DNA of 64,000 nucleotides from Aurantiacibacter sediminis (GCF_016019885.1 NZ_JAEANY010000002.1:620001-684000), one strand, 5' to 3'. Shown: positions 47,374-57,599, numbered from the stretch's first letter. The notes: generated from the sequence alone by a model not told the origin. Numbers and translations: made by a program.

Positions 47374-48960
47374 ATGATCACCAAGATCCGTCGCAGTATT
47401 GCCCGAATGGCCGGTTGTTCTTCCGGGAATGCCACTCTCCTCGTCGCGCTCGGCATGCCGGTCTTGATCGGCGGCGCCGGCCTCGGCGTGGATATGACGC
47501 AGTGGTATATGTGGAAGCGCGAGCTGCAATTTGCGGTAGACCAGTCGGCGGTCGCCGGTGCCTGGGCCATGGCTGATGAAGACACGCAAGGTACTTACTC
47601 CGCCCGCGCGCTTCAGGAATTCAACGCCAACCTTTCGGTCACCGATGATTTCAACGAAGCGCCCTCAATCCAGCTTGCTGATTATGCCGGTGGCACCCTG
47701 AACTCGGTCGCTGTTTCGGCGACGGCGAACAAGACATTGCCCTTCTCCAGCTTCCTGACGGGCGGCTCGACCACGATCTACGCTTACGCGCAAGCAAGTT
47801 TCGAAGAAGGGGCGACTTTCACCAGCTGCCTGGTGGCGCTGCACGAAGAGAATAGCGGTGCAATCACTATCGGCGGTAACTCCGTTCTCACGGCGAGCTG
47901 CGGCCTTGCTGCACTTTCCACCAGTGACGAATCGATTACCGTCAACGGCAATCCGGAAGTGGATGCGGGCTGGATCCTGTCAGCGGGCGGCGTCGATGAT
48001 TGGCTGAAGGAAAATACCGACGATATCATTATGGAGAACATGGAAGGCCTCTATGATCCTTTCGAGGAGCTAGAGCCGCCTACCCCGGAAGAATCCGCTA
48101 TCGAGCGGACATATAGCTGCGAGGCGGAACCGACCACGACGACCGCTGATGTTTCCGTTCGTACGGTAACCACTTACGATTATTACCAGGGATCCAATTC
48201 GCGCAATGCGACCGGCTGGTCGAACTCGCAGGGCAAGGAAGACTCCGATGTCAGGAGCGATACTGTCAACCAGTCGGTTCCGTCAGGAACTCAGGCTGGC
48301 ACGGTCGAATCTTCCAGCGAGGAATGGACTTCGCTCGGTGGCAGCGGCAGAAATCGCAAGTGGGAAAAGAAGACCACCACGGTCTACACGACCTACACGA
48401 ATGTCGAAGTCGAGGGCGGCGAAGAAGCCGGAAGCGTTCGCCCCGGAACCTACACCGACCTGCAGATCGCCTGTAACACCGCATTCGCGCCCGGCGTTTA
48501 CAACCTTGTCGGCGGCGAATTGCGCATCAATGGCCAGCACGAGGTGACCGGCTCTGCCGTGATGTTCGTCTTGTATAACGGCGCGCGCATCCACATAAAT
48601 GGCGGCGCAGATGTCAATCTGACGGCCATGCAGGCATCCGACCTGATGGCCGTGGGTGTCTCGGCAGAAGACGCCAATGAACTCGCCGGCATGCTGGTCT
48701 TCGAAGATCGAAGCTCCACGCCGCGGCAAGATCACATCATGAATGGGAATGCGAACACCGTATTGAACGGCGCACTTTACCTTTCGAACAGCACGGTGCG
48801 ATTTGCAGGGACGATCGGCGTAACCAGCCAGTGCCTGATGATTGCTGCGGCGAACATCACGATTACCGGCACGACCAATATGTCGACATTCTGTCCGGCG
48901 GAATCATCTGAAGATACCACGGTGGTCTCCACTGCTGCGAAAGTGCGGTTGGTCGCATGA
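47374..48960 (+). CDS. TadG-like pilus protein with Thr/Ser-rich and beta-helix-like regions
   Basis: A 528-residue protein with an N-terminal hydrophobic Tad-like helix (GNATLLVALGMPVLIGGAGL then GVDMTQWYMWKRELQFAVDQ). The middle is Thr/Ser-rich (TTTTADVSVRTVTTYDYYQG) and the C-terminal part repeats polar beta-strand elements (INGQHEVTGSAVMFVLYNGA, INGGADVNLTAMQASD, NGNANTVLNGALYLSNS). No von Willebrand domain is present. It heads the first triad and its stop overlaps the next gene (ATGA). Probably a tip or surface adhesin of a Tad pilus. Confidence 0.75.
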   Translation: MITKIRRSIARMAGCSSGNATLLVALGMPVLIGGAGLGVDMTQWYMWKRELQFAVDQSAVAGAWAMADEDTQGTYSARALQEFNANLSVTDDFNEAPSIQLADYAGGTLNSVAVSATANKTLPFSSFLTGGSTTIYAYAQASFEEGATFTSCLVALHEENSGAITIGGNSVLTASCGLAALSTSDESITVNGNPEVDAGWILSAGGVDDWLKENTDDIIMENMEGLYDPFEELEPPTPEESAIERTYSCEAEPTTTTADVSVRTVTTYDYYQGSNSRNATGWSNSQGKEDSDVRSDTVNQSVPSGTQAGTVESSSEEWTSLGGSGRNRKWEKKTTTVYTTYTNVEVEGGEEAGSVRPGTYTDLQIACNTAFAPGVYNLVGGELRINGQHEVTGSAVMFVLYNGARIHINGGADVNLTAMQASDLMAVGVSAEDANELAGMLVFEDRSSTPRQDHIMNGNANTVLNGALYLSNSTVRFAGTIGVTSQCLMIAAANITITGTTNMSTFCPAESSEDTTVVSTAAKVRLVA

Positions 48961-49415
48961 TGCGCGCCCTCGCCCGTATCGCGCGAATCAGGCGCAATGA
49001 TGACGGCTCGATGGCAATCGAGACCGCTTTCGTCGCGCCGATACTGCTCGTGCTTGCCCTTGGCGGTTTCGAAGTCAGCTCGATGGTAGCGCGGCAGACC
49101 GAATTGCAGAGCGCGGCGGCCGAAGCTGCCGCTGTTGTTCGTGCAACCATTCCCGATACTGCAGAGAAGCGCACGACGGTTCGCAACATCCTCGCAACCT
49201 CTACTGGGCTGGAAAATGATCAGGTCACCGTTTCGGAAATCTACCGCTGCGGCACCGCCGAAGATTACGTGACGACTGCCGATAGCTGCGGCGCGGACGT
49301 CGAATACACATTCATTAAAGTCGATATCAGCGACACCTATACCCCCATCTGGACGACGTTTGGTGTCACTGCGGGTTTCGACTTCAATGTCAGTCGTACT
49401 GTGCAGATCGGATAA
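48957..49415 (+). CDS. TadE-like pseudopilin (1)
   Basis: A 152-residue type IV-like pseudopilin: basic leader (ARIARIRRNDDG), prepilin-type motif G|SMAIETAFV with Glu+5, hydrophobic helix (APILLVLALGGFEVSSMVA) and a soluble C-domain with two cysteines (YRCGTAED and DSCGADVEY). The leader would be cut by a TadV/CpaA-type prepilin peptidase outside the window. It is coupled to the gene before by ATGA. Confidence 0.83.
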   Translation: MMRALARIARIRRNDDGSMAIETAFVAPILLVLALGGFEVSSMVARQTELQSAAAEAAAVVRATIPDTAEKRTTVRNILATSTGLENDQVTVSEIYRCGTAEDYVTTADSCGADVEYTFIKVDISDTYTPIWTTFGVTAGFDFNVSRTVQIG

Positions 49416-49420
49416 TCACC

Positions 49421-49861
49421 ATGCGTAGTTTCATCAATCGCCTTCGCCGGGATACGGTGGGTGCTGCCGCCATCGAATTCGCTCTGCTCGGCCCTGCCTT
49501 CCTCGTGATGATGCTCGGCGTGTTGCAAGTCGGTTTGGGACTGCAAAGCTATAATGCGATGCGGAACCTTTCGGCCGATGTTTCGCGCTATGCCATGGTG
49601 CAATATCAGACCGGCAACACCGTTTCTGCATCGCAGATCCGGACATGGGGCCGCAACCACGCGCAGGGCGCACCTTACATGATGGATCCCGATCGCTTGG
49701 GAATGACAATCGAGCAAGCTGCTACACAGCGCGTTGACGGTGCTACGGAAATGACCATCACGGTCACTTACCGGATTACCAGCGTGCTTGAATTCATCGA
49801 TATCGACGGGCCGACAATCGATTTTGAGCGCCCTATTTTTCTGCTCGATAATACTGCTTGA
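49421..49861 (+). CDS. TadE-like pseudopilin (2)
   Basis: A 146-residue pseudopilin: leader RSFINRLRRDTVG, cleavage motif G|AAAIEFALL with Glu+5 and Phe+6, then LGPAFLVMMLGVLQVGLGLQ and a soluble C-domain (EMTITVTYRITSVLEFIDID). It lies 5 bp after pseudopilin 1. A short hairpin (49917-49936) separates it from the second triad. Confidence 0.85.
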   Translation: MRSFINRLRRDTVGAAAIEFALLGPAFLVMMLGVLQVGLGLQSYNAMRNLSADVSRYAMVQYQTGNTVSASQIRTWGRNHAQGAPYMMDPDRLGMTIEQAATQRVDGATEMTITVTYRITSVLEFIDIDGPTIDFERPIFLLDNTA

Positions 49862-49966
49862 TTTTTGCGGCCGTTCCATAGGGAGCCGCTATTCTTCGAA
49901 AAACCATGAATATTTTAACCATCTCTATTGATGGTTGGCTGAGATCCATTGCGTAATGGGTGCAGC

Positions 49967-51925
49967 ATGACGAAGAAATTCATCTGCTTAGGCGACAAAT
50001 CACATGCCGGTGTCATCACGCGCCTCAGCCGTGATGTTTCGGGCAATGTCATGGCGATCTTTGCTGCATCGCTGTTCCCATTGATCGGCCTTGTTGGCGG
50101 CGGGATCGACATGGGCCGCGGTTATCTGGCTCAGAGCCGCCTCCAGCAGGCTTGCGATGCCGCGACGCTGGCAGCGCGCAAACGCTTGGGAGCCGGTGCT
50201 GCGGTAAGCGGTGAAGTACCAACAGATGTCGCGGCCGCCGGTCAGCGCTTCTTCAACCTGAATTTCCAAGACGGCGCCTATGGGACTGAGGACCGCACTT
50301 TCGTCATGACGCTGGAAGACGATTACGCCATCAGCGGCGTCGCCACTGTCAAAGTGCCGACCACCCTCATGAGCGTATTTGGTTTCGATGAAGTCGACGT
50401 GACCGTCGATTGCACGTCGAATCTCAATTTCAGCGATCTCGATGTCATGATGGTGATCGATACGACGGGATCGATGCGCCTGACCAATCCGGGTGACAGT
50501 GAAAATCGGATCGACAGCGTACGCCAGGTGATCCAAGATTTTCATACGCTGATTGAGGCGGCGAAATCACCCCAGGCAGAGGTGCGATATGGCTTCGTAC
50601 CTTATTCGACCAATGTGAATGTGGGGCATCTTCTCGCGGATGATTGGGTCGCGGAGACCTGGTCTTACCAATCGCGCGAGCGTGGTGAGCAGGAGCGCAC
50701 CGTCTACACCCATTACATCGATCACACGAATTGGACATATGTTTCGGGCGAGCGCAGCGAGACGACCGAAGTCCGCCGATACCGTGCTACACACTATCCC
50801 GGCACCCCGGCCGCTGCGGACACCGGCGATGAGGAGAATGTCGGCACGGATGGCTATTATCGCTGCGAAGGCGGTCAGCCCGAAAGCACATTGCAAACGA
50901 CTGACGAGATGCTCGATGAACGGTTCGAAACCGTCACCAATCCGGACGGAGAGCGGCGCATTCAGACTTGGCGCAGATGGCACAATGGGACGCGGTATAG
51001 CACTCGTCGGCAGGGCCAGACCTGCATCGTCGAAACCAGCACGGACACCAACTTTGTCCAGACTTATGAAAAAATCCGCGAACCCCGTTGGCGCACACGC
51101 CGCCCGTGGATTTATGACCAGTACAGCTTCGACATGTCGAACTGGCGCAATCGTACAGCAGGCTGTGTCGAAGAACGCGCGACCTACGAAATCCTCGATT
51201 ATGACAATGTGGATTTCAATCAGGCTCTCGATCTCAATATCGATATGATCCCGACGCCAGGCGACACGGATACGCAATGGCGCCCGATGAACCCTGATGC
51301 GATCTATGTCAGGTCCATCGGTAACAATGGCAATGGCAGCATCACGCCCGAGCGAAGGACGACGACGAGCGATTACGCCGATACGGGCGACTGGTGGTTC
51401 TCTGCCTGCCCTACCCCAGCCCGCGGTCTTGCCGAAATGTCAGGGGATGAGCTGCGCAACTATTTGCGAACATTGGATCCGGCCGGAGCGACGTATCACG
51501 ATATCGGAATGATCTGGGGCGGGCGGTTGCTTTCGCCGACCGGGCTGTTCGCAGCGGCCAATGCCGATCGGGACGGGGTGGAACGCTCACGCCACATGAT
51601 TTGGCTGACCGACGGAGCCACCGAGTCCTATGACATCGCCTATGGCGCATATGGCGTGGATGGGCTTGATCGTCGTCGCTGGAATCCGGAAACTTCCGTC
51701 CTGTCTTTGGATGAAACTGTAGAGGCGCGCTTCTCGACCGCCTGTCAGCAGGTGAAGAACCGCAATATCATCGTATGGGTCGTTGCTTTCGGCACAGAGC
51801 TCAATCCGATCATGGAGCAATGCGGTGGTCCGGGCCGGGTTTTTCAGGCCAGCAATGCCGAAGAATTGAACGACGCGTTCGAAGCCATCGCCCGCTCGAT
51901 GAGCGAGCTGAGAGTGTCCAGCTGA
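49967..51925 (+). CDS. TadG-like protein with a von Willebrand A domain split by a large insertion
   Basis: A 652-residue TadG-type protein. The N-terminal hydrophobic Tad segment reads VSGNVMAIFAASLFPLIGLV then GIDMGRGYLAQSRLQQACDA. The VWA domain begins DVMMVIDTTGSMRLTN (MIDAS DxTGS) near residue 160 and continues to VRYGFVPYSTNVN. About 300 residues of polar, Tyr/Arg/Thr-rich sequence then intervene before the fold resumes with WGGRLLSPTG, HMIWLTDGATESYD and IIVWVVAFGTELN. The insertion probably forms the ligand-contact domain of a pilus adhesin. ATG 49967 is chosen as the first ATG after the leader; no strong Shine-Dalgarno is present. It is coupled to the next gene by TGATG. Confidence 0.85.
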   Translation: MTKKFICLGDKSHAGVITRLSRDVSGNVMAIFAASLFPLIGLVGGGIDMGRGYLAQSRLQQACDAATLAARKRLGAGAAVSGEVPTDVAAAGQRFFNLNFQDGAYGTEDRTFVMTLEDDYAISGVATVKVPTTLMSVFGFDEVDVTVDCTSNLNFSDLDVMMVIDTTGSMRLTNPGDSENRIDSVRQVIQDFHTLIEAAKSPQAEVRYGFVPYSTNVNVGHLLADDWVAETWSYQSRERGEQERTVYTHYIDHTNWTYVSGERSETTEVRRYRATHYPGTPAAADTGDEENVGTDGYYRCEGGQPESTLQTTDEMLDERFETVTNPDGERRIQTWRRWHNGTRYSTRRQGQTCIVETSTDTNFVQTYEKIREPRWRTRRPWIYDQYSFDMSNWRNRTAGCVEERATYEILDYDNVDFNQALDLNIDMIPTPGDTDTQWRPMNPDAIYVRSIGNNGNGSITPERRTTTSDYADTGDWWFSACPTPARGLAEMSGDELRNYLRTLDPAGATYHDIGMIWGGRLLSPTGLFAAANADRDGVERSRHMIWLTDGATESYDIAYGAYGVDGLDRRRWNPETSVLSLDETVEARFSTACQQVKNRNIIVWVVAFGTELNPIMEQCGGPGRVFQASNAEELNDAFEAIARSMSELRVSS

Positions 51926-52515
51926 TGTGTACTTTCGCTAAACGGATCGCTCATGACGAGGGCGGCGCAACGATTGTGGAATTCGCACTGATTGCGCCTG
52001 CCTTCGTTCTTACCATCATGGCGCTGTTCGAATTTTCCTACAATTATTACGCCGAAACGATGATCGAGGGCGCCGTGCAGAAAGCTGCGCGCGATTCCAC
52101 CATCGAAGCCTTTGCCAACAATCCGGCAGCGCTTGATACAAAGGTCCGCGGGGCTGTCCAGAACATCGTTCCCTCAGCCACCGTGACTATGACCCGCTCG
52201 GGCTATCGGAACTATTCGGATATGAACCGGGCGGAGGAATGGACCGACACGAATGGCGATGGCGTGTGCGCCGACAATGAACCGTTCGAGGATATCAACG
52301 GCAATGGCGTTTGGGATTCCACCCGCGCATTGGACAGCGCGAGCGGCGCGCGCGATGCGGTGTTGTATCAGGTGGATGCTACCTATGACCGCGCCTTCCC
52401 GATGCCGGAATTGCTGGGCTGGGAACAGACTGTCACGGTAACGGCGCGCACCGTCCTGCGAAACCAGCCCTTCAATGCGACGGAGCACATTGTTACCGTG
52501 GGGAATTGCGCATGA
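51925..52515 (+). CDS. TadE-like pseudopilin with calcium-loop-like insert (3)
   Basis: A 196-residue pseudopilin: leader FAKRIAHDEGG, motif G|ATIVEFALI with Glu+5 and Phe+6, then APAFVLTIMALFEFSYNYYA. The C-domain contains two dockerin/EF-like aspartate loops, DTNGDGVCADNE and DINGNGVWD, about residues 108-130, plus a final Cys (GNCA). This suggests a calcium-bound subunit. It overlaps the VWA gene (TGATG) and the next gene (ATGA). Confidence 0.85.
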   Translation: MCTFAKRIAHDEGGATIVEFALIAPAFVLTIMALFEFSYNYYAETMIEGAVQKAARDSTIEAFANNPAALDTKVRGAVQNIVPSATVTMTRSGYRNYSDMNRAEEWTDTNGDGVCADNEPFEDINGNGVWDSTRALDSASGARDAVLYQVDATYDRAFPMPELLGWEQTVTVTARTVLRNQPFNATEHIVTVGNCA

Positions 52516-53207
52516 TAATCCGCATGGTGTCACGGCTCCGCAACCTCGCGCGCAATCAATCCGGCGTTGCGATGACAGAATTTGCGCTTACTCTTCCCTT
52601 CCTGCTCGGTGCGGGGTTGATGGGGTTGGAAACCGCCAATCGGGCGCTCGTGCAAATGCAGATTTCGCAGCTTGCGGTGCAGATTGCCGACAATGCCTCT
52701 CGCATCGGCGACACCAGCGTGCTGGAAGATCGAAAAATCTATGAAGATGACATCAATGACCTGTTCTACGGCGCACACCTGCAGAGCGGTGCGGGCCTCG
52801 ATCTGTTCGGAAATGGCCGCGTCATCTTAAGCAGCCTGCAGGTCGTCGACGGCACGGAAAACCAGCAATATATTCATTGGCAGCGCTGCATGGGCACCAA
52901 GAATCACGCCAGCACCTATGGCGAAGAAGGCGATGGCCTCTCCACGACAATCGCCGGCATGGGACCTGCCGGTGAAGAGGTCATCGCCTTCGAAGATGAT
53001 GCTGTCATGTTTGTGGAAGTGGCCTACGATTATCAGCCAATCGTCGGCGAACCATTCAGCTTCGGCAGCCACGAAATTAACGCCATCGCCAGCTTTACCG
53101 TACGCGATGATCGCGATTTGAACGGCATTTACCAGCGCGATCCGAGCGCGCCCGATACCATTGCCGAGTGCGACGAATTTACCGGATCAGGCTACGCCAT
53201 CCCCTAA
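52512..53207 (+). CDS. TadE-like pseudopilin (4)
   Basis: A 231-residue pseudopilin, the longest of the four small ones: leader RMVSRLRNLARNQSG, motif G|VAMTEFALT with Glu+5 and Phe+6, then LPFLLGAGLMGLETANRALV. The soluble domain has two cysteines (WQRCMGTK and AECDEFTG). It is the last gene of the second triad; convergent pdhB follows 43 bp later. Confidence 0.83.
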   Translation: MIIRMVSRLRNLARNQSGVAMTEFALTLPFLLGAGLMGLETANRALVQMQISQLAVQIADNASRIGDTSVLEDRKIYEDDINDLFYGAHLQSGAGLDLFGNGRVILSSLQVVDGTENQQYIHWQRCMGTKNHASTYGEEGDGLSTTIAGMGPAGEEVIAFEDDAVMFVEVAYDYQPIVGEPFSFGSHEINAIASFTVRDDRDLNGIYQRDPSAPDTIAECDEFTGSGYAIP

Positions 53208-53250
53208 TAGCGTGGGAAAGCGCGTAGGCACTCTCCCTGCCCTTTTTCGC

Positions 53251-54645
53251 CTAGTCGACGTAGCAGACCTTCTTCACCGCCTCGACAACGCGCGCCGTAT
53301 CGATCAGCGCGAGCTTCTCGAGATTAGCGGCGTAAGGCAGTGGCACATCCTCATTGCAGACACGAGTGACAGGTGCATCGAGATGATCGAAGCCCTCTTC
53401 CATGCAGATCGCAACGATTTCCGAAGCGATCGAGCACGTTGGCCAGCCCTCTTCGGCGATCACGACGCGGTTGGTCTTGGCGAGTGACGTAAGGACGGCT
53501 TCCTTGTCGAGCGGACGCAGCGTACGAAGATCGATCACTTCAGCATCGATACCCTCGCCCGCCAATTCTTCCGCCGCTTCAAGCGCGATACCCACCGCGA
53601 TAGAATAGGACACGATCGTCACGTCGGAGCCTTCGCGCATAATGCGCGCTTTCCCGATGGGCAGAACATGGTCATCCAATTGCGCGACTTCGAAACTCTG
53701 GCCGTAGACGAGCTCGTTCTCGAGGAACACGACCGGGTCTTCGCTGCGGATCGCGGCTTTCATCAGTCCCTTGGCATCTTGCGCATCATAGGGCGCGAGC
53801 ACGATCAGGCCGGGGACGCTGGCGTACCACGGGCCATAGTTCTGGCTGTGCTGTGCGCCCACGCGGCTCGCCGCTCCGTTGGGGCCGCGGAACACGACCG
53901 GACAGCGCATCTGGCCGCCGGACATATAATTGGTCTTGGCGGCTGAGTTGATGATGTGATCGATCGCCTGCATGGCGAAGTTGAACGTCATGAACTCGAC
54001 GATCGGGCGAAGACCGCCCATGGCTGCACCGGCACCGATACCGGCAAAACCGTATTCGGTAATAGGCGTATCGATCACGCGCTTGGGGCCGAATTCGTCA
54101 AGCAGGCCCTGGGTCACCTTATAGGCTCCCTGGTATTCGGCGACTTCTTCGCCCATCACGAACACCCGGTCATCCAGGCGCATTTCCTCAGCCATGCCAT
54201 CACGCAAGGCTTCGCGCACGGTCAGCTTGACCATGTTGGTGCCTTCGGGAATGTCCGGATCCTCAGCGCGCGGCTTGGCATCTGGCTTCTTAGTGATTTC
54301 CGCTTCTGACGGATCGCGGCCAACGTCCTTGCCCTCGCCTGGAATCGGGTCTTCGCTGGCATCATCGGCAGGCGCGTCGATATCGGATGCGTCTTCACCC
54401 TCGGCTGCGAGGATGGCGATGACGGTGCCGACTTTCACCTCTTCCGTGCCCTCTTCGACAAGAATCTTGCCGACTGTGCCTTCATCGATGCTTTCGAATT
54501 CCATCGTGGCCTTGTCGGTCTCGATTTCGGCAAGCACGTCTCCGGCAGAGACGGTGTCACCTTCCTTGACCAGCCATTTGGCGAGCGTGCCTTCTTCCAT
54601 GGTGGGGGAAAGCGCGGGCATTTTGAGTTCGATGGACATGCTCAA
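53251..54645 (-). CDS. pdhB: Pyruvate dehydrogenase E1 beta subunit with N-terminal lipoyl domain
   Basis: A 464-residue E1 beta subunit. Residues 1-80 form a lipoyl domain with the lipoylated lysine in [16 protein letters not shown], followed by an acidic linker ([19 protein letters not shown]). The transketolase-like body starts near residue 138 ([14 protein letters not shown]) with [40 protein letters not shown]-type blocks, [15 protein letters not shown], and [21 protein letters not shown] lipoyl domain on E1 beta is typical of alphaproteobacterial PDH. Its start is 4 bp into the pdhA stop (overlap). Confidence 0.95.
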   Translation of the reverse strand: MSMSIELKMPALSPTMEEGTLAKWLVKEGDTVSAGDVLAEIETDKATMEFESIDEGTVGKILVEEGTEEVKVGTVIAILAAEGEDASDIDAPADDASEDPIPGEGKDVGRDPSEAEITKKPDAKPRAEDPDIPEGTNMVKLTVREALRDGMAEEMRLDDRVFVMGEEVAEYQGAYKVTQGLLDEFGPKRVIDTPITEYGFAGIGAGAAMGGLRPIVEFMTFNFAMQAIDHIINSAAKTNYMSGGQMRCPVVFRGPNGAASRVGAQHSQNYGPWYASVPGLIVLAPYDAQDAKGLMKAAIRSEDPVVFLENELVYGQSFEVAQLDDHVLPIGKARIMREGSDVTIVSYSIAVGIALEAAEELAGEGIDAEVIDLRTLRPLDKEAVLTSLAKTNRVVIAEEGWPTCSIASEIVAICMEEGFDHLDAPVTRVCNEDVPLPYAANLEKLALIDTARVVEAVKKVCYVD

Positions 54646-55775
54646 TACTCCTCCACCAGAACGTCTGTGTAGAGTTCGCTCGGCTCCGGCTCGGGTGAGC
54701 TTTCGGCAAAATCTGCAGCCTCGGACACAATCGAGCGGATCGATTTGTCGGTCGCTTTCAGATCGTCTTCGGAGACTTTCAGCTTCATCAGATCGACTTT
54801 TGCGCGCTCGATTGGATCATTCTTTTCGCGCTGGTCCTGAACCTCTTCACGCGTGCGGTATTTCGCCGGGTCGGACATGGAGTGACCGCGATAGCGATAG
54901 GTCTCGCATTCCATCAGCACCGGGCCATTGCCTTCGCGCACATGTTTGAAAGCGATTTCGGCGGCCTGGCGCACCTCGAGAACGTCCATGCCGTTTACAT
55001 GCATGCCCGGGATACGGAAAGCCGCTCCACGGCGATAGAATTCGGTTTCAGCCGAGCTGCGGCGTACGGCGGTGCCCATCGCGTACTGATTGTTCTCGAC
55101 CACGAACACGATCGGCAGCTTCCACAGCGCCGCCATATTCATCGTCTCGTAAACCTGGCCCTGGTTGGCTGCGCCGTCGCCGAAATAGGCAAGGCAGAGC
55201 CCCCCATCTTCATTGTACTGGTGCGCAAGTGCGAGCCCGCCGCCGAGCGCAACCTGCGCGCCGACAATGCCGTGGCCGCCGTAGAATTTGTGCTCGGTGC
55301 TGAACATATGCATCGAGCCGCCCTTGCCTTTCGAAATGCCGGCAGCGCGGCCCGTCAGCTCGGCCATGATCACTTTCGGATCGATGCCGTAGGCGAGCAT
55401 GTGGCCGTGATCGCGATAGCCGGTGATCACGCTGTCCGTGTCATTGTCGAGCGCCGACTGCAGGCCGATCGCGACGGCTTCCTGACCGATATATAGGTGA
55501 CAAAAACCGCCGATCAGGCCGAGGCCGTAAAGCTGGCCGGCCTTTTCTTCGAAACGGCGGATGAGCAGCATCTGCTCGTAAAAATGGAGGAGTTGATCCT
55601 TGTCAGCCTTGAAGCGCTTGCTCTTCTCAAGCTCATCCTGAAGCGTGCTGAGCGAGAAATTGTCGTCAACCGCTGCGGGCGTGTTGGTCTTCTTCGCCGG
55701 GGCCTTCTTCTTCCCGGAGGTGGAGGCTTTTGCCAAGGCATTTCCCCTTTTGGATGCTCGTCTTGCGCGAGCCAT
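54642..55775 (-). CDS. pdhA: Pyruvate dehydrogenase E1 alpha subunit
   Basis: A 377-residue thiamine-diphosphate subunit of the PDH complex. After a basic Lys/Ala-rich leader ([20 protein letters not shown]) come [33 protein letters not shown], the TPP motif [20 protein letters not shown] (closing with [12 protein letters not shown]) and [17 protein letters not shown] with the phosphorylation-loop-like segment. It is co-directional with ftsB upstream and pdhB downstream. Confidence 0.96.
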   Translation of the reverse strand: MARARRASKRGNALAKASTSGKKKAPAKKTNTPAAVDDNFSLSTLQDELEKSKRFKADKDQLLHFYEQMLLIRRFEEKAGQLYGLGLIGGFCHLYIGQEAVAIGLQSALDNDTDSVITGYRDHGHMLAYGIDPKVIMAELTGRAAGISKGKGGSMHMFSTEHKFYGGHGIVGAQVALGGGLALAHQYNEDGGLCLAYFGDGAANQGQVYETMNMAALWKLPIVFVVENNQYAMGTAVRRSSAETEFYRRGAAFRIPGMHVNGMDVLEVRQAAEIAFKHVREGNGPVLMECETYRYRGHSMSDPAKYRTREEVQDQREKNDPIERAKVDLMKLKVSEDDLKATDKSIRSIVSEAADFAESSPEPEPSELYTDVLVEEY

Positions 55776-55896
55776 AAGCGTTCATTTTATATGAAGGCCT
55801 ATAGGGGGCAAAGTGTTCCGCTGGCAATGTCGCGCATACGAATTTCGCCAAAGCGGTTATATTGGTTTTCGGCGGAAACCGATTGCGCGCGGTGCC

Positions 55897-56217
55897 TTAG
55901 TTGTCGTCACCCAGTTCGACGACGACATCGTCTTTATGTGCAACGCCCAGATCTCGCCGCACGAGCTCGTCAGCATAGTCTTCGTCGACATTGTCCGGGT
56001 CTAGCAGGTCAACGCGATTGCGGAGGACCTCGCGCTCCTTTTCCAGTGCCGTGATCCGCTCCTGATGGGCTTCCAGCTGTGCGCTCTGCTCACCCCAGGC
56101 GAGAAAGCCGGCCGGACCGATCAAGGCAAGGAGGCCAATCAACACAAGTACCAGCAGGGCAACGGCATTGATCACCTTTTCGCGTACAACCGCTTTTCGA
56201 TTCACCAATCCGTTCAT
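55897..56217 (-). CDS. ftsB: FtsB/DivIC-type septum formation protein
   Basis: A 106-residue bitopic protein: a short cytoplasmic N-terminus ([14 protein letters not shown]), one transmembrane helix ([20 protein letters not shown]), and a coiled-coil periplasmic domain ([21 protein letters not shown]) ending [20 protein letters not shown]. This is the classic FtsB layout; it stabilises FtsL and FtsQ in the divisome. ATG 56217 is chosen because upstream in-frame codons add an unrelated 75-residue stretch that runs into the hpd promoter region. It precedes pdhA as in other alphaproteobacteria. Confidence 0.9.
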   Translation of the reverse strand: MNGLVNRKAVVREKVINAVALLVLVLIGLLALIGPAGFLAWGEQSAQLEAHQERITALEKEREVLRNRVDLLDPDNVDEDYADELVRRDLGVAHKDDVVVELGDDN

Positions 56218-56332
56218 GGTCTCGCTTGAATCACACCTGCCCCCGCGTTTCAAGCTGTTTGCGGACGTATGCACGGCCCGGGGGACGGATAGCTGCTTGC
56301 GAGAATCGGACAAAAAGGTTACAAGTGAAACT

Positions 56333-57454
56333 ATGACTGACCTCTTTGAAAACCCGATCGGCCTTGATGGCTTTGAATTTGTCGAATTCTGCGCGCCCGA
56401 AAAAGGCGTCATCGAACCTGTGTTCGAAACAATGGGCTTCACGCATGTGGCCGACCACCGCTCGAAGGACGTGCAGCTTTGGCGTCAGGGCCAGATCAAT
56501 TTGATCCTCAATTACGAGCCGCGCAGTGCCGCCTGGTACTTCGCCCGCGAGCATGGGCCGTCGGCCTGCGGCATGGGCTTTCGCGTCAAGGATGCGGCGA
56601 AGGCCTATGACGAGCTGATCGAACGCGGCGCAGAGCCGGTCGATATGGTCACCGGCCCGATGGAACTTTACATCCCCGCCATCCGTGGCATCGGCGGCGC
56701 GATCGTGTACCTGATTGACCGCTACGCCGATGAAGACGGTGAAGGCCTTTCGATTTACGACATCGATTTCGAATATCGCGAAGGCGTCGAAAAATGGCCA
56801 GAAGGCGCCGGCTTCAACGTGATCGATCACCTGACGCACAACGTCTACACCGGCCGCATGAAATATTGGGCGGACTATTACGAGACGCTCTTCAACTTCC
56901 GCGAAATCCGTTTCTTCGACATCAAGGGCGAATATACCGGTCTCACCTCGAAGGCGCTGACCGCCCCCGATGGCAAGATCCGCATCCCGCTCAACGAAGA
57001 GGGTGAAGGCGGCAAAGGCCAGATCGAGGAATTCCTGCGCGACTTCAACGGCGAAGGCATCCAGCACATCGCGCTGATCTGCGACGATCTTGTCGCCGCA
57101 TGGGACCGGCTGAAGGATCTTGGCGTGCCGTTCATGACGGCCCCGCCGGAAACCTATTACGAAATGCTCGACGAGCGCCTTCCGGGCCATGGTGAGCCGG
57201 TCGATGAGCTGAAGATGCGCGGCATTTTGCTCGACGGCACGACCGAAGGCGGCTCCCCTCGCCTGCTGCTGCAGATTTTCGCCGAGGCGCAGGTTGGTCC
57301 TGTGTTCTTCGAATTCATCCAGCGCAAGGGCGATGACGGTTTCGGCGAAGGCAACTTCAAGGCGCTGTTCGAAAGCATCGAACGCGACCAGGTGAAGCGC
57401 GGTGTCCTGAGCGTTGAAGACGCGAAGACGGTCGAGACCGAGCCGGCTGAGTAA
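56333..57454 (+). CDS. hpd: 4-hydroxyphenylpyruvate dioxygenase
   Basis: A 373-residue non-heme iron dioxygenase that makes homogentisate in tyrosine catabolism. It begins [21 protein letters not shown]. The first His of the 2-His-1-Glu site is in [20 protein letters not shown], the second in [20 protein letters not shown], and the Glu lies near [18 protein letters not shown] 56333 fits the family start; the in-frame codons before it extend into the ftsB promoter region. A terminator follows. No other homogentisate-pathway gene is adjacent. Confidence 0.95.
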   Translation: MTDLFENPIGLDGFEFVEFCAPEKGVIEPVFETMGFTHVADHRSKDVQLWRQGQINLILNYEPRSAAWYFAREHGPSACGMGFRVKDAAKAYDELIERGAEPVDMVTGPMELYIPAIRGIGGAIVYLIDRYADEDGEGLSIYDIDFEYREGVEKWPEGAGFNVIDHLTHNVYTGRMKYWADYYETLFNFREIRFFDIKGEYTGLTSKALTAPDGKIRIPLNEEGEGGKGQIEEFLRDFNGEGIQHIALICDDLVAAWDRLKDLGVPFMTAPPETYYEMLDERLPGHGEPVDELKMRGILLDGTTEGGSPRLLLQIFAEAQVGPVFFEFIQRKGDDGFGEGNFKALFESIERDQVKRGVLSVEDAKTVETEPAE

Positions 57455-57479
57455 AATTCAAGCACGCTGCTGAGTACAG

Positions 57480-57510
57480 AAAAGGGCGGGCCTCGCGGCT
57501 CGCCCTTTTT
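57480..57510 (+). terminator. Rho-independent terminator after hpd
   Basis: Stem AAAAGGGCG / CGCCCTTTT (57480-57488 and 57501-57509) with a GC-rich loop and a terminal T run, oriented for the plus strand. Confidence 0.8.
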
Positions 57511-57528
57511 GGTGCGCCCGACAGGATT
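57509..57528. repeat. Copy of the tRNA-Arg 3' end
   Basis: A 20-bp sequence here is identical to 57635-57654, which covers the CCA end, acceptor strand and the start of the T-arm of the tRNA-Arg gene 126 bp away. Both copies are preceded by a GCCCTTT hairpin arm. Beyond 57528 the sequences diverge, so this is a fragment, not a tRNA. Confidence 0.8.
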
Positions 57529-57599
57529 GTCTCGCCGCTACGCGCCTCGTCGTCTCCGCTTCGCTTCGACTGCGAACTAGGTTCAATCTGAAAGGGCAA

